Shown here: piece by piece, positions 28,473-37,634 of the stretch
Layout of the letters: the number at the start of each line of letters is the position of its first letter
Position numbering within the stretch: position 1 is the first letter of the stretch
NCBI RefSeq assembly: GCF_003934165.1
Contig: NZ_RKST01000006.1
Location: 277,036 to 341,035, forward strand
DNA length: 64,000 nt
From: Borborobacter arsenicus
Lineage (GTDB): Bacteria > Pseudomonadota > Alphaproteobacteria > Rhizobiales > Rhizobiaceae
Direction of reading: 5' to 3'
Notes under the pieces: generated by a model
The model's input: only the letters and a program-made list of their open reading frames with translations
The model's database searches: none
Told to the model about the DNA's origin: nothing
Program-made: the position numbers and the translations under genes

Positions 28473-29119
28473 GGCTTCCACCTCAGGAAGTTGGCGATGA
28501 GGGCCAGGCCGAGCGCCTGGCTCTTTTCGGGATGGAACTGCGTGCCGGCCATATTGTCGCGCGCGACGGCAGCGGTGATCTCGCCGCCATAATCGGCAGT
28601 GGCCAGCACCTCGCCGGGATTGCGCGCATCAAGGTGGTAGGAGTGTACGAAATAGGCGTGCAAACCGCTCTCACCCGTCGCGATGCCGTCGAACAACGGA
28701 TGCGAATGTTTCACGTGAATCGTGTTCCAGCCGATCTGCGGCACCTTGAGCGCAGGATCGGACGGGTTGATTTCCTTCACATCGCCGGCAATCCAGCCCA
28801 GCCCCCTGGTGATCGTCTTTTCCAGCCCGCGCTCGGACATCAGCTGCATGCCGACGCAGATGCCGAGGAACGGCCGGCCCTGCTTGATCGCGGCAGTCTC
28901 AAGTGCTTCGATCATGCCCGGCACGGCGTCGAGCCCGGCGCGGCAGTCGGCATAGGCCCCCACGCCCGGCAGTACGATGCGGTCGGCCGACCGCACCCGG
29001 TCGGCATCCGATGTCAGTTCGATCTCGGCGGATATTCCCGCTTCGCGCGCTGCCCGCTCGAAGGCCTTGGTGGCCGAGCGCAGATTGCCCGAACCGTAAT
29101 CGATGATCGCGACGCGCAT
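28469..29119 (-). CDS. hisH: imidazole glycerol phosphate synthase, glutaminase subunit
   Basis: Class-I glutamine amidotransferase, 216 residues, supplying ammonia to HisF. The nucleophile cysteine is in [16 protein letters not shown] and the histidine-glutamate pair in [10 protein letters not shown]; the N-terminus is [14 protein letters not shown]. The ATG at 29119 starts one base after the DUF2628 stop. The coding region contains a 13/14 match to the parS palindrome at 28708-28721, in the codons for HVKHSH. Confidence 0.96.
   Translation of the reverse strand: MRVAIIDYGSGNLRSATKAFERAAREAGISAEIELTSDADRVRSADRIVLPGVGAYADCRAGLDAVPGMIEALETAAIKQGRPFLGICVGMQLMSERGLEKTITRGLGWIAGDVKEINPSDPALKVPQIGWNTIHVKHSHPLFDGIATGESGLHAYFVHSYHLDARNPGEVLATADYGGEITAAVARDNMAGTQFHPEKSQALGLALIANFLRWKP
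28708..28721. promoter_or_regulatory. parS-like site inside hisH
   Basis: GTTTCACGTGAATC differs at one position from the 14-base parS palindrome GTTTCACGTGAAAC found twice near parAB. It lies about 14 kb from the probable oriC, on the other side from the main parS sites. ParB binding is possible but unproven, because codon constraint in hisH could also explain it. Confidence 0.4.
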
Positions 29120-29120
29120 G

Positions 29121-29594
29121 TCAGGCCCTTCCGGGATAGTGCAGCAGGCCAAGCGCGGGAGCCGCCGGCTTCGGCCTCACCGCCTGCGGTGTCGGGACAG
29201 CCAGGGGCTCCGCTTCGTGCTGGGAAAGATCGGCTTCGCCCAGATAGCGCATCTCGGCATCCGACGCGGTATCCGCATCCACCACGCCCCACTCGCGCCA
29301 GCCGCGTCGGCGATAGGCAGCCAGTCGAAGTGCTGGCCCCTCCAGCCCGACATAGAGCGACACCAGCAGCGACAATAGCGAGCCAGCGAGGCCGAAGCCC
29401 GCCACTTCGCCCAATGCGGTCAGGATGAGGGCTGCCGCAAAGGCGAGTGCTGCTTCGATCCAAAGACGATGCCAGATGAGCCAGAGCGGCGGGACCAGGA
29501 ACGCGATAAGCGAGAAGCCGTCGCGCACGAGCTTCGCATCGGCCGGCGCGTCGGCGCTCCGTCCCGGCGGCTCCATGACGACATAGCTAGCCAT
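29121..29594 (-). CDS. DUF2628 family membrane protein
   Basis: Protein of 157 residues and unknown function. Residues 28-85 are strongly hydrophobic ([14 protein letters not shown], then [13 protein letters not shown] and [12 protein letters not shown]), the DUF2628 region, consistent with two or three membrane segments. The C-terminal 50 residues are charged and then rich in proline and alanine ([14 protein letters not shown]). It sits inside the histidine operon between hisB and hisH, one base before the hisH start. This association is seen in related bacteria, but no role in histidine synthesis is established. Confidence 0.82.
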   Translation of the reverse strand: MASYVVMEPPGRSADAPADAKLVRDGFSLIAFLVPPLWLIWHRLWIEAALAFAAALILTALGEVAGFGLAGSLLSLLVSLYVGLEGPALRLAAYRRRGWREWGVVDADTASDAEMRYLGEADLSQHEAEPLAVPTPQAVRPKPAAPALGLLHYPGRA

Positions 29595-29600
29595 CGGCGT

Positions 29601-30200
29601 TCAACCCTTCAGCGAACCCTTGGTGGACGGAACGGCATCGGGCTGGCGCGGGTCGCGCTCCAGCGCCGTGCGCAGCACACGCGCCACCGCCTTGAAACAG
29701 GTTTCGGCGATATGATGATTATTGGCGCCGTGCAGATTGGTGACGTGCAGCGTGATGCCGGCATTCTGCGCCAGCGCCTGGAAGAACTCCCGCACCAGTT
29801 CGGTGTCGAAGGTGCCGATCTTGGGCGCGGAGAAATTGACGTCCCAGACCAGGAACGGCCGGCCCGACACATCTATCGCCGCGCGCGTCAGCGTCTCGTC
29901 CATGGCGAGATCGATCGAGGCATAGCGCATGATGCCGCGCCGGTCGCCGAGCGCCTTGGACAGGGCCTGGCCAAGCACGATACCGGTGTCCTCGACGGTG
30001 TGATGATCGTCGATATGCAGGTCGCCTTTCGCCTTCACCGTCATGTCGATCAACGAATGGCGCGACAATTGATCGAGCATGTGATCGAAGAAGCCGACGC
30101 CCGTGGCCATGTCCGAGCGGCCGGTGCCGTCGACATGAACCGAAGCGGAGATCTCGGTTTCCTTGGTCTTGCGGCTGATTTCGGCGACGCGAGCGCTCAT
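29601..30200 (-). CDS. hisB: imidazoleglycerol-phosphate dehydratase
   Basis: Mn-dependent dehydratase producing imidazole acetol phosphate, 199 residues, monofunctional as in alphaproteobacteria. Metal-binding histidine motifs are [21 protein letters not shown] and NNHHIAE. The ATG at 30200 (MSARVAEIS) is preceded by GGGA at seven bases; an ATG at 30215 is an alternative. It is the first gene of the minus-strand his series and is divergent from hslV. Confidence 0.95.
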   Translation of the reverse strand: MSARVAEISRKTKETEISASVHVDGTGRSDMATGVGFFDHMLDQLSRHSLIDMTVKAKGDLHIDDHHTVEDTGIVLGQALSKALGDRRGIMRYASIDLAMDETLTRAAIDVSGRPFLVWDVNFSAPKIGTFDTELVREFFQALAQNAGITLHVTNLHGANNHHIAETCFKAVARVLRTALERDPRQPDAVPSTKGSLKG

Positions 30201-30389
30201 GGCAGGTCCCTGCATTGAAAAATCAAGGGCCTTCTATCAGCATGGAAGGGGGATTTCCAGTTGGCACGGGCGAAGCTTTCCCATTGCCGTCCTGCCCTTT
30301 GCAATCCGTCCGGCCGCGCATACATAATGCCCGACTATACTCGTAGAGCGCCGCTGTCTTATCGAGGCGGCGCGAAATCGGAGCTTTCA

Positions 30390-30938
30390 ATGTCCAATGA
30401 ATTGACCATGCATGCCACCACGATCATCACCGTGCGCAAAGGCGGCAAGGTGGTGATCGCCGGCGACGGCCAGGTGAGCCTCGGCCAGACCATCATGAAG
30501 GGCAATGCCAAGAAGGTCAGGCGGATCGGCAAGGGCAATGTGATTGCCGGCTTTGCCGGGGCGACCGCCGATGCCTTTACCCTGCTCGAGCGGCTGGAAA
30601 CCAAGCTTGAGCAATATCCCGACCAGCTCACCCGCGCCTGCGTGGAACTGGCCAAGGACTGGCGCACCGACCGCTATCTGCGCCGACTGGAAGCGATGAT
30701 GCTGGTCGCCGACAAGAATGTCTCGCTGGCGCTCACCGGCACCGGAGACGTGCTTGAGCCGGAACATGGCGTGATGGCGATCGGCTCAGGCGGCAATTAC
30801 GCGCTGGCGGCCGCACGCGCGCTGATCGACACCGACAAGGATGCGGAGGAAATCGCGCGCAAGGCGATGGAAATCGCCGCCGACATCTGCGTCTACACCA
30901 ACCACAGCTTTGTCATCGAAACGCTCGATGCCGCCTGA
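30390..30938 (+). CDS. hslV: ATP-dependent protease proteolytic subunit HslV
   Basis: Threonine peptidase subunit of the HslUV (ClpQY) protease, 182 residues. The mature N-terminus should be Thr10 in [12 protein letters not shown] after removal of a nine-residue propeptide (MSNELTMHA). [11 protein letters not shown] and the C-terminal [12 protein letters not shown] are typical. The ATG at 30390 follows GGAG; a 43-residue upstream extension is open but does not match the family. Its 3' end overlaps the GNAT gene by 11 bases. Confidence 0.95.
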   Translation: MSNELTMHATTIITVRKGGKVVIAGDGQVSLGQTIMKGNAKKVRRIGKGNVIAGFAGATADAFTLLERLETKLEQYPDQLTRACVELAKDWRTDRYLRRLEAMMLVADKNVSLALTGTGDVLEPEHGVMAIGSGGNYALAAARALIDTDKDAEEIARKAMEIAADICVYTNHSFVIETLDAA

Positions 30939-31449
30939 ACGAGGCGAGCACTATAGCTTTCGGCCTGTCACCAGGGCCGATCTGTCGCTGATCCGCCAGT
31001 GGCTCGCCAGGCCGCATGTCGCGGCCTGGTGGGACGATGCGGAAACCGAGATCGGCCAGATAAGCGAGCATATCGACAGCATCTCGGTCGAGCCGCTCAT
31101 CGTGGAACTGGACGGCAGGCCGATCGCCTATCTCCAGAGTTACGATCCGCATCTGGAAGACGATCATCCCTATGCCGACCAACCCTTCGGTACGCTGGGC
31201 ATCGACCTCACCATCGGCGAGCCGGAACTGATCGGCATTGGCCATGGTTCAGCCATGATCCGGCAATTCGTGCAGGAACTGTTCGACGAGGGTGTGCCGC
31301 GCGTCGTCATCGACCCGGACCCGACCAATACTCGCGCAATCCGCGCTTATGAAAAGGCCGGATTCAGGCCGATCGGCCGCCGGCAGTCACAATATGGCGA
31401 TGCGCTGCTGATGGCGATCGAGGCCGGTGGAGAAGATAAGAATGACTGA
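30928..31449 (+). CDS. GNAT-family N-acetyltransferase, AAC(6')-like
   Basis: Acetyl-CoA-dependent transferase of 173 residues. The fold elements are [16 protein letters not shown] at the N-terminus, WWDDAE, and acetyl-CoA-binding [12 protein letters not shown] followed by [18 protein letters not shown]. It resembles aminoglycoside 6'-acetyltransferase relatives, but the substrate is unknown and resistance should not be assumed. The ATG at 30928 lies inside the last codons of hslV in another frame, so translation is probably coupled. It sits between hslV and hslU. Confidence 0.87.
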   Translation: MPPERGEHYSFRPVTRADLSLIRQWLARPHVAAWWDDAETEIGQISEHIDSISVEPLIVELDGRPIAYLQSYDPHLEDDHPYADQPFGTLGIDLTIGEPELIGIGHGSAMIRQFVQELFDEGVPRVVIDPDPTNTRAIRAYEKAGFRPIGRRQSQYGDALLMAIEAGGEDKND

Positions 31450-32044
31450 AGTGGATCGGGACAAACCGGCGCTGTGGCAAGCCGTCTCCTGGCAAACAGG
31501 CCTTGCGCTCGTCGTCGGCCTTGTCGCCCTTCAGGCACTGACCCTCTACGCCATGGGCCGCATTCCGATCTGCGAATGCGGCACGGTGAAGCTGTGGCAT
31601 GGCGTGGTGATCAGTTCGGAGAACTCCCAGCATCTGTCCGACTGGTATACGCCTTCGCACATCATTCATGGCTTCCTGTTCTATGCGCTGGCGTGGTTCC
31701 TGTTTCCGCGATCGTCGATATGGTTCCGGCTGATATTCGCCCTGCTGATAGAGGGCGGCTGGGAAATCCTGGAAAACAGCCCCATCATCATCGAGCGCTA
31801 CCGTGCCCAGACCATCTCGCTCGATTACTACGGCGATTCCATCATCAATTCCGTTGCCGACACGCTGGCGATGGTGCTGGGCTTTGTGATGGCGGCAAGG
31901 CTTCCTATATGGAGCATCGTAGCGCTCGCGCTTGTCTTCGAAATCGCGGTTGGCTTCGTCATTCGCGACAATCTGACCCTCAATGTGATCATGCTGCTGC
32001 ACCCCTTCGAAACCATTCGGCAGTGGCAAGCTGGACCGGTATAG
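31442..32044 (+). CDS. DUF2585 (UPF0314) membrane protein
   Basis: Membrane protein of about 200 residues with four to five hydrophobic segments (about 17-37, 70-85, 90-105, 135-150, 155-172). Conserved-looking motifs are [30 protein letters not shown] and [11 protein letters not shown], with buried charged residues that may form an active site. The function is unknown. The ATG at 31442 overlaps the GNAT gene end by eight bases, and hslU starts two bases after the stop, so it is embedded in the hslV-hslU operon. Confidence 0.85.
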   Translation: MTEVDRDKPALWQAVSWQTGLALVVGLVALQALTLYAMGRIPICECGTVKLWHGVVISSENSQHLSDWYTPSHIIHGFLFYALAWFLFPRSSIWFRLIFALLIEGGWEILENSPIIIERYRAQTISLDYYGDSIINSVADTLAMVLGFVMAARLPIWSIVALALVFEIAVGFVIRDNLTLNVIMLLHPFETIRQWQAGPV

Positions 32045-32046
32045 AC

Positions 32047-33360
32047 ATGACGACATTTTCTCCGCGTGAAATCGTTTCGGAACTCGACCGCTTCATCATC
32101 GGCCAGAAGGACGCCAAGCGCGCAGTGGCGATTGCGCTGCGCAATCGCTGGCGCCGGCAGCAGCTCGAAGGCGACATGCGTGAAGAGGTGATGCCGAAGA
32201 ATATCCTGATGATCGGCCCCACCGGCGTCGGCAAGACCGAAATCTCACGCCGGCTTGCCCGGCTGGCTGGCGCCCCCTTCATCAAGGTAGAGGCAACCAA
32301 ATTCACCGAGGTCGGCTATGTCGGCCGCGACGTCGAGCAGATCGTGCGCGACCTGGTCGAGGTGGCAATCGGCCTGGTGCGTGAAAAGATGCGCGAGGAC
32401 GTCAAGGCGCGCGCCCATATCAATGCCGAGGAACGCGTGCTGGAAGCGCTGGTCGGCAAGACGGCGAGCCCCGCCACCCGCGACAGCTTCCGCAAGAAGC
32501 TGCGCAATGGCGAGCTCGACGACAAGGAAATCGAGATCGAAGTGGCCGACACCGGAACCGGCGGCATGCCGGGTTTCGAGATTCCAGGCATGCCCGGAGC
32601 CAATATCGGTGTCATGAACATCAATGACATGCTGTCCAAGGCCATGGGTGGCCAGCGCACCAAATTGCGCAAGACGACCGTGAAGGAATCCTATGGGCTC
32701 CTGATCGAGGACGAGTCCGACAAGCTTCTCGACCAGGACGAGGTGGTTCGCCGGGCGCTGGAGACGACACAGGAGGACGGCATCGTCTTCCTCGACGAGA
32801 TCGACAAGATTGCCAACCGCGAAGGCGGCATGGGGGCCGGTGTCTCGCGCGAAGGCGTGCAGCGCGACCTGTTGCCCCTGGTCGAGGGTACCACGGTAGC
32901 CACCAAATACGGGCCGGTGAAGACCGACCATATATTGTTCATCGCTTCCGGCGCGTTCCAGGTCGCCAAGCCGTCCGACCTTTTGCCGGAGCTGCAGGGC
33001 CGCCTGCCGATCCGCGTCGAATTGCGCGCGCTGGAGAAGGAGGATTTCCGCCGCATCCTCACCGAGACCGAGGCAAGCCTCATCAAGCAATATGTTGCGC
33101 TGATGGGAACGGAAGGTGTTGCGCTGGAATTCACCGACGACGCCATCGACGCGCTGGCCGGGATCGCCGTCGATCTCAACGCCAGCGTCGAGAATATCGG
33201 CGCACGCCGGTTGCAGACGGTGATGGAGCGGGTGCTCGACGAGATTTCCTACAATGCCCCGGACCAGTCCGGCACGACACTCACCATCGATGCCGCCTAT
33301 GTCGAAAAACATGTCGGCGACCTGTCGCGCAACACAGATTTGTCGCGATTCATCCTATAA
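32047..33360 (+). CDS. hslU: ATP-dependent protease ATPase subunit HslU
   Basis: AAA+ unfoldase that feeds substrates to HslV, 437 residues. [16 protein letters not shown], Walker [10 protein letters not shown], Walker [12 protein letters not shown], and the C-terminal NTDLSRFIL, whose tail inserts into HslV, are all present. The variable I-domain lies at about 110-230. The ATG at 32047 lies two bases after the DUF2585 stop. Two GC-rich hairpins follow within 90 bases. Confidence 0.97.
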   Translation: MTTFSPREIVSELDRFIIGQKDAKRAVAIALRNRWRRQQLEGDMREEVMPKNILMIGPTGVGKTEISRRLARLAGAPFIKVEATKFTEVGYVGRDVEQIVRDLVEVAIGLVREKMREDVKARAHINAEERVLEALVGKTASPATRDSFRKKLRNGELDDKEIEIEVADTGTGGMPGFEIPGMPGANIGVMNINDMLSKAMGGQRTKLRKTTVKESYGLLIEDESDKLLDQDEVVRRALETTQEDGIVFLDEIDKIANREGGMGAGVSREGVQRDLLPLVEGTTVATKYGPVKTDHILFIASGAFQVAKPSDLLPELQGRLPIRVELRALEKEDFRRILTETEASLIKQYVALMGTEGVALEFTDDAIDALAGIAVDLNASVENIGARRLQTVMERVLDEISYNAPDQSGTTLTIDAAYVEKHVGDLSRNTDLSRFIL

Positions 33361-33365
33361 GCACC

Positions 33366-33450
33366 GGCTCGGGCCACTTCCCGAGCCAAAGCGCAAGGCA
33401 GTCCGGCTTGTCCTGCCGGGCATAAAGCGCTCGACTCGGCCGAGCGCTTT
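33366..33450 (+). terminator. hairpin pair downstream of hslU
   Basis: GGCTCGGG (33366-33373) pairs with CCCGAGCC (33380-33387), and AAAGCGCTCG (33424-33433) pairs with CGAGCGCTTT (33441-33450). Neither has a good T run, so termination would be weak or Rho-dependent. Confidence 0.5.
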
Positions 33451-33508
33451 GGCTAGGTCGTGACGAACTCGAGGTCCGGAAAAACGACGGCAAGGTCCCG
33501 GCGACGGC

Positions 33509-34468
33509 ATGAAGACATCTCATCTGCTGGCATTATTTCTGGCGACAGCCGCCTGCATTCCGCAGGTGCAGGCGCAAACAATCGTCGCGCCGGGCAATCG
33601 CCATCTGGAGCAGCCGGCCGTGCCGGGTGCCTCGTCGAGGCGGACCAAGGCGGGCAACTCCACCTTCGACGCGAAATACCGCAAGGTCTATGCGCTGCTG
33701 AAGAACGATGCCGATCTGCGTCGGAAAATCCGGTCGACGGCTGCGGCCTATGGCATCGATCCCATCCATATCGCCGGCGCAATCGTGGGCGAGCACACCT
33801 ACAATGTCGACGCCTATGACCGGCTGCAGACCTATTATGTAAAGGCGGTCTCGTATCTCTCCAGCCGGCTGAACTTCAGTTATCGCGGCGAAACAATCGG
33901 CGACTTTGTCAAACGGCTCGAATTCGAGACCTGCGCGGCCAAGACCGAGAGCTATGATTTGTGGTCCTGCCGTGAGCGGGTATGGGACCGGAATTTTCGG
34001 GGAAAGACGGTTGATGGAACCAGTTTTCCCGACAACCGATTCAGCGCCACTTTTTTCCAGCCGCTCTATGCAGGCCAGACCTTCGGCATCGGCCAGCTAA
34101 ACCCGTTGACCGCACTGCAGATGAGCGACCTCGTGCACAGGGTGTCGGGCCTGCCCAAGCTCGACGCGAGCGACTCCAATCGCGTCTATGAGACGATCAT
34201 GGACCCGGACCTCACCCTGCCCTATGTCGCCGCGACGCTGAAAACCGCTATCGACGCCTATAGCGACATCGCCGGCTTCGACATTTCGGGAAATCCCGGC
34301 ATTACGGCGACGCTCTACAATGTAGGCAACCCGGAAGAGCGCGCTTATGCGTTGCGGGCCGAAAACCGGAGACGGCTCGAAGAAGGCCAGCAGGTCCGGC
34401 TGCCGGAAGAAAATTACTATGGCTGGCTGGTGAACGACAAACTGCCGGAATTGCAGGCGCTGTTTTAG
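33509..34468 (+). CDS. DUF1402 family protein, lysozyme-like fold, secreted
   Basis: Protein of 319 residues with a clear signal peptide (MKTSHLLALFLATAACIPQVQA). The body resembles lytic transglycosylases in outline: YGIDPIHIAGAIVGEHTYNV has a glutamate where those enzymes have the catalytic one, FGIGQLNPLTALQMSD resembles the GxxQ motif, and ITATLYNVGNPEERA resembles the AYNAG motif. This suggests a periplasmic peptidoglycan-acting enzyme of the DUF1402 family, without direct proof. It follows hslU in the same direction behind two hairpins. Confidence 0.82.
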   Translation: MKTSHLLALFLATAACIPQVQAQTIVAPGNRHLEQPAVPGASSRRTKAGNSTFDAKYRKVYALLKNDADLRRKIRSTAAAYGIDPIHIAGAIVGEHTYNVDAYDRLQTYYVKAVSYLSSRLNFSYRGETIGDFVKRLEFETCAAKTESYDLWSCRERVWDRNFRGKTVDGTSFPDNRFSATFFQPLYAGQTFGIGQLNPLTALQMSDLVHRVSGLPKLDASDSNRVYETIMDPDLTLPYVAATLKTAIDAYSDIAGFDISGNPGITATLYNVGNPEERAYALRAENRRRLEEGQQVRLPEENYYGWLVNDKLPELQALF

Positions 34469-34517
34469 GGCCTTTTTTGCCTTCCCTCTGCTGGCGAGGT
34501 GGCCGTAGATCGACATA

Positions 34518-34656
34518 ACCTCCACCCCTAACCCCTCCCCACAAGGGGGAAGGGAAACTGTGCCGTATTGCCCGGCGCCAATCTTCACCGTTCTGGGTTG
34601 CTATGGCAGGAAAATCGTCCCCCTCCCCCTTGTGGGGACGGGTTAGGGGTGGGGGT
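34518..34656. repeat. large GC-rich inverted repeat
   Basis: Two arms of about 36 bases (34518-34553 and 34620-34656) are near-perfect inverted copies, built on CCACCCCTAACCCC and CCCCACAAGGGGG, separated by 66 bases. It lies between the convergent DUF1402 and xre genes. It may be a mobile palindromic unit or a bidirectional terminator. Similar G-tract palindromes are common between genes in rhizobia, to my knowledge. Confidence 0.8.
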
Positions 34657-34700
34657 ACAAGCCGGTTAAGCTCCGCAGACAATTCGTCTACACGCTGCCC

Positions 34701-35069
34701 TCAGCGCTGACGCGTGCGGGCCTTCTCAACCTGCGCGATCAGGCCCTTGATGTCGTCCTCGCCCAGCCGGCCGATGCTGACGGCCAGAATATTGGCGAGT
34801 TCCGTTGCCGCCGGCGACAGGCCGGACGTGTCGATGACGATGCGCGGATGCGAATTCTCGGCCAGGCGCTGCAATTCCTCGGCATCGTCCCAGATGATAT
34901 TGAAATAGCCAATGATCTTCTGGATCATTGCCCAGGTCGGGACACCGCGCCTGCCATGCTCGAGCGCCGAAAGATAAGCGGCGCTGATGCCCAGGGCGGC
35001 AGCCATATCCTTCTGGTTCAGGCCTCTTTCCCGGCGCAGTTCCCGCAATTTCTGACCGAAAGGCGTCAT
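34701..35069 (-). CDS. XRE-family transcriptional regulator
   Basis: DNA-binding protein of 122 residues. An N-terminal Cro/C1-type helix-turn-helix spans about 5-60 (LRELRRERGLNQKDMAAALG, SAAYLSALEHGRRG); the rest (LSPAATELANILAV, LGEDDIKGLIAQVEKA) is a helical dimerisation tail. The ATG overlaps the smr stop by four bases (ATGA), so it is made together with Smr and probably MltA. The target is unknown. Confidence 0.9.
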   Translation of the reverse strand: MTPFGQKLRELRRERGLNQKDMAAALGISAAYLSALEHGRRGVPTWAMIQKIIGYFNIIWDDAEELQRLAENSHPRIVIDTSGLSPAATELANILAVSIGRLGEDDIKGLIAQVEKARTRQR

Positions 35070-35608
35070 TTGTGCCGCCGCAACCTGATATAGAGGGCGC
35101 CGGACCCGCCATGGTTGCGTGCGGCGTGGTCGTGGCTGCTCACCAGCGTTCGGAAGGGTGCCGTCTTCAGCCAGGCCGGCACGGCGCGCCGCAAAACACC
35201 TTCCCCACCCGAGGACGAGCCCTTGCCGGTAATGACGAGAACATAACGTATGCCACCGGCATAGGCGCGGCTGAGGAAGGACAAAAGCAGCGAATAGGCC
35301 TGGTCCTGCGTCATGCCATGCAGATCGACCCTACCCTCGATCGGCAGGCGGCCCTTTGCCAGCTTGTCGCGGGTCGGTGCGTCGAAGGAATGCGTCACGA
35401 CCTGGCGCGGTTTTGGCTTGTCGGGTGCTGTCGCGATCGCCTTTTCTGACGGAATCCCGGAGGACAGGACCTCATCCATGGTCAAGTTCTGTGGCGGCTC
35501 CCCGGCAGAAACCTCGGCCCTGCCCTTCAGCGGCTTGGTCGAACGCGCGACCAGATTCCACAAGACTCGATCTTCATCGCTGAGGTCCCTTGCGTTGCGA
35601 TTGCCCAT
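35066..35608 (-). CDS. Smr/MutS2-type domain protein
   Basis: Protein of 180 residues with a C-terminal Smr domain at about 95-178: GRVDLHGMTQDQAYSLL, YVLVITGKG and RRAVPAWLK are the family motifs, usually linked to nucleic-acid nicking or RNA cleavage. The N-terminus (DLSDEDRVLWNLVARSTKPL) matches the rhizobial stand-alone Smr proteins. The ATG at 35608 lies one base after the mltA stop. Its nucleic-acid target is unknown. Confidence 0.9.
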   Translation of the reverse strand: MGNRNARDLSDEDRVLWNLVARSTKPLKGRAEVSAGEPPQNLTMDEVLSSGIPSEKAIATAPDKPKPRQVVTHSFDAPTRDKLAKGRLPIEGRVDLHGMTQDQAYSLLLSFLSRAYAGGIRYVLVITGKGSSSGGEGVLRRAVPAWLKTAPFRTLVSSHDHAARNHGGSGALYIRLRRHK

Positions 35609-35609
35609 C

Positions 35610-36713
35610 TCACGCCACCCCGCCGGCCAGAACGCGCGGAACAAGCGCATAGAAATCCGCGGCATGGCGGACGACACCGGCGACCTCCCCGGCAGCGGCG
35701 CCTGACCCGGCAAACAGGTCGCCCCGCGCCTGCCCGACGATTGCCGAGCCGGTGTCCTGGGCGATCATCAGCCGCCGGAAAGGCATGCCGTCGAAGGCGG
35801 TAAGCGTCGGCGCATCGACGAAGAACGGCGTCGCGAATGTGTGAAGCAGCCGGTCCACGGCAATCGAGCGGCCGGGCGTCAACTGGACCTTGGCTGCGGC
35901 GACCGGCCCCAGCTCCGGATCACCGAGCGGCGTCTCCCGGAAGAAGATATAGGAGCGATTCTGCCACAAAATCTCATTGATCCGGTGCGGATTCGCCGCA
36001 AACCAGGCGCGAATCGACTGCATTGTGACATTTTCGAGCGGAATTTCACCGAGATTTGCCAGGATTTTGCCGGGTCCGCTGAATCTTTGGCCGGATTTCG
36101 CCGCATAAGTCAGCCGGCGCTGGGTGCCATCCGCCATGCACAAGCGTGCTGCCCCCTGGACATGGATGAAGAACGCATCGACCGGATCGGCAAGCCAGGC
36201 GATTTCAAGCCCCCGCTCCGAAAGCGCGCCCTGCTCGATCGCCTGCCGGTCGAAATATTCCTGCAGTCCATCCGAGGTGTCACGCCCGAAGGCAAGATAG
36301 GGGTCCATGCCTGCCGGCCGGTTGGCATCGTCGATATCGACCAGATCGGCCGGGCGTGACAAGAGCGGGACCATATAACCATCTGTCCGCACCGGCGAAG
36401 CTTCCACCTCCGGCTCGTAGAAGCCGGTCACCAATCCACTGCTTCCGTCCTCGGCAAGAATATGGGCCGGTACGAAGTGGCGCTCGAAAAAGCCCCGAGC
36501 GGCCTCGTCGGCGAATGTTTCGACATTGCGGGCTTCCTCGAAGGCTTCCGCAAAGGCGTCGCATTCAACGCCGAGCGCACCGGTGCGATAGGGTTTTACC
36601 TGCGCCTGGAAAGCGGATCGGCGGAAAGCCGCATAGGCGAGCGAAAGACCGTCGTCCGCCCAGCCCGGCAGGTCATGAAAGGAGAGGATGCGGAAGGCAG
36701 GCGACAAAGGCAC
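35610..36713 (-). CDS. mltA: membrane-bound lytic murein transglycosylase A
   Basis: Peptidoglycan-cleaving enzyme of 367 residues. The MltA barrel includes GLVTGFYEPEVEASPV and FFIHVQGAARL; the 3D domain has AQDTGSAIVGQARGDLFAGSG with the catalytic aspartate. Unlike E. coli MltA no lipobox or clear signal peptide is visible at this start, so export is unclear unless translation begins upstream. The gene starts 17 bases after the Tim44-like gene and is coupled to smr. Confidence 0.92.
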   Translation of the reverse strand: MPLSPAFRILSFHDLPGWADDGLSLAYAAFRRSAFQAQVKPYRTGALGVECDAFAEAFEEARNVETFADEAARGFFERHFVPAHILAEDGSSGLVTGFYEPEVEASPVRTDGYMVPLLSRPADLVDIDDANRPAGMDPYLAFGRDTSDGLQEYFDRQAIEQGALSERGLEIAWLADPVDAFFIHVQGAARLCMADGTQRRLTYAAKSGQRFSGPGKILANLGEIPLENVTMQSIRAWFAANPHRINEILWQNRSYIFFRETPLGDPELGPVAAAKVQLTPGRSIAVDRLLHTFATPFFVDAPTLTAFDGMPFRRLMIAQDTGSAIVGQARGDLFAGSGAAAGEVAGVVRHAADFYALVPRVLAGGVA

Positions 36714-36730
36714 CGACGGCTCCGCGGGCG

Positions 36731-37435
36731 TCAGTCTTCGGCTTCGGTCGCGACCAGCTTCCAGTTGGGGTCACGCGAGCGCGTATCGCGGGCGAATGTC
36801 CAGACATCCTTGACCTCGGCGACCGTCTCGGGGTCGCCGTCGATCACCTCGCCGGCCTTGTCGCGGGTGGCGGAGATCAACTCGCTGACGATGCGCAGCG
36901 TGATATGGGCCTCGCTGCCCTTCATTTCAGCGGAGACGATATCGGCCTTGTCGATACCGACGAAAGACGACTGGATTTTCTCCGACCGGCCTTCGCGGTC
37001 GGCGATAGCGGCGACAAAACCGTCATAAACCTCTCGGGAGAGCAGGTTCTTCAGCGTCTTGCGGTCGCCATCGGCATAGGCCATGACGATCATCTCATAG
37101 GCCATTTTCGCGCCATCGACGAAAGACTTCGGCTCGAATGCCGGGTCGTTGTCCTTTATCGCACGCAAGCCCTTGTTGAGATCGGTTCCCGGCTTGGCGA
37201 AGGCGTCGATGGCCACATAGGCATCGTCATTGTCGCCCTGAACACGCTTGCGCGGCAAGGCAACAACATTTTCGGGCTTGCCGGTGGCGTCCTGCGGACG
37301 CGAGCGCGCGGCGGTATAGGGATCGAAAGGCGGACGTTCGTTGCCGGTGCGGCGCCCCAGCACATTGCGCAACTGGAAAAAGATCACCACAGCCGCGATT
37401 AGAAAAAATAACGTGCCGAAGTCGAAGAATTCCAT
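36731..37435 (-). CDS. Tim44/TimA family protein
   Basis: Protein of 234 residues with one N-terminal membrane anchor (TLFFLIAAVVIFFQL, about 8-22) and a C-terminal Tim44-like domain (about 95-230, with YEMIVMAYADGDRKTLKNLLS and WTFARDTRSRDPNWKLVA). Related alphaproteobacterial proteins (TimA) are inner-membrane relatives of the mitochondrial import motor subunit. Its bacterial role is uncertain; membrane-protein quality control is proposed for some. It heads a minus-strand series with mltA, smr and xre and is divergent from fxsA. Confidence 0.9.
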   Translation of the reverse strand: MEFFDFGTLFFLIAAVVIFFQLRNVLGRRTGNERPPFDPYTAARSRPQDATGKPENVVALPRKRVQGDNDDAYVAIDAFAKPGTDLNKGLRAIKDNDPAFEPKSFVDGAKMAYEMIVMAYADGDRKTLKNLLSREVYDGFVAAIADREGRSEKIQSSFVGIDKADIVSAEMKGSEAHITLRIVSELISATRDKAGEVIDGDPETVAEVKDVWTFARDTRSRDPNWKLVATEAED

Positions 37436-37634
37436 CTTCTGCCACTCAGTCCTTGTTTCTTCGGCCTGCCGGCACGATCCCGCGTTTCAAAGGCACACCT
37501 CGCCCATGCCTCAATATCTGCATATAGAACGCATGCCGCCATCATTCAAATCAAAGGCAGGCATACTTATGTACGCTGTCTTGCACCAGTTCCAGAGCCG
37601 GGGCAATTTCTACAACCATAACGTCGGAGCGCAT

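Noticed and set aside
30928..31449. Aminoglycoside-resistance gene
   Set aside because: The GNAT protein resembles AAC(6') relatives, but its chromosomal place in the hslV-hslU operon and generic motifs do not support calling a resistance function.
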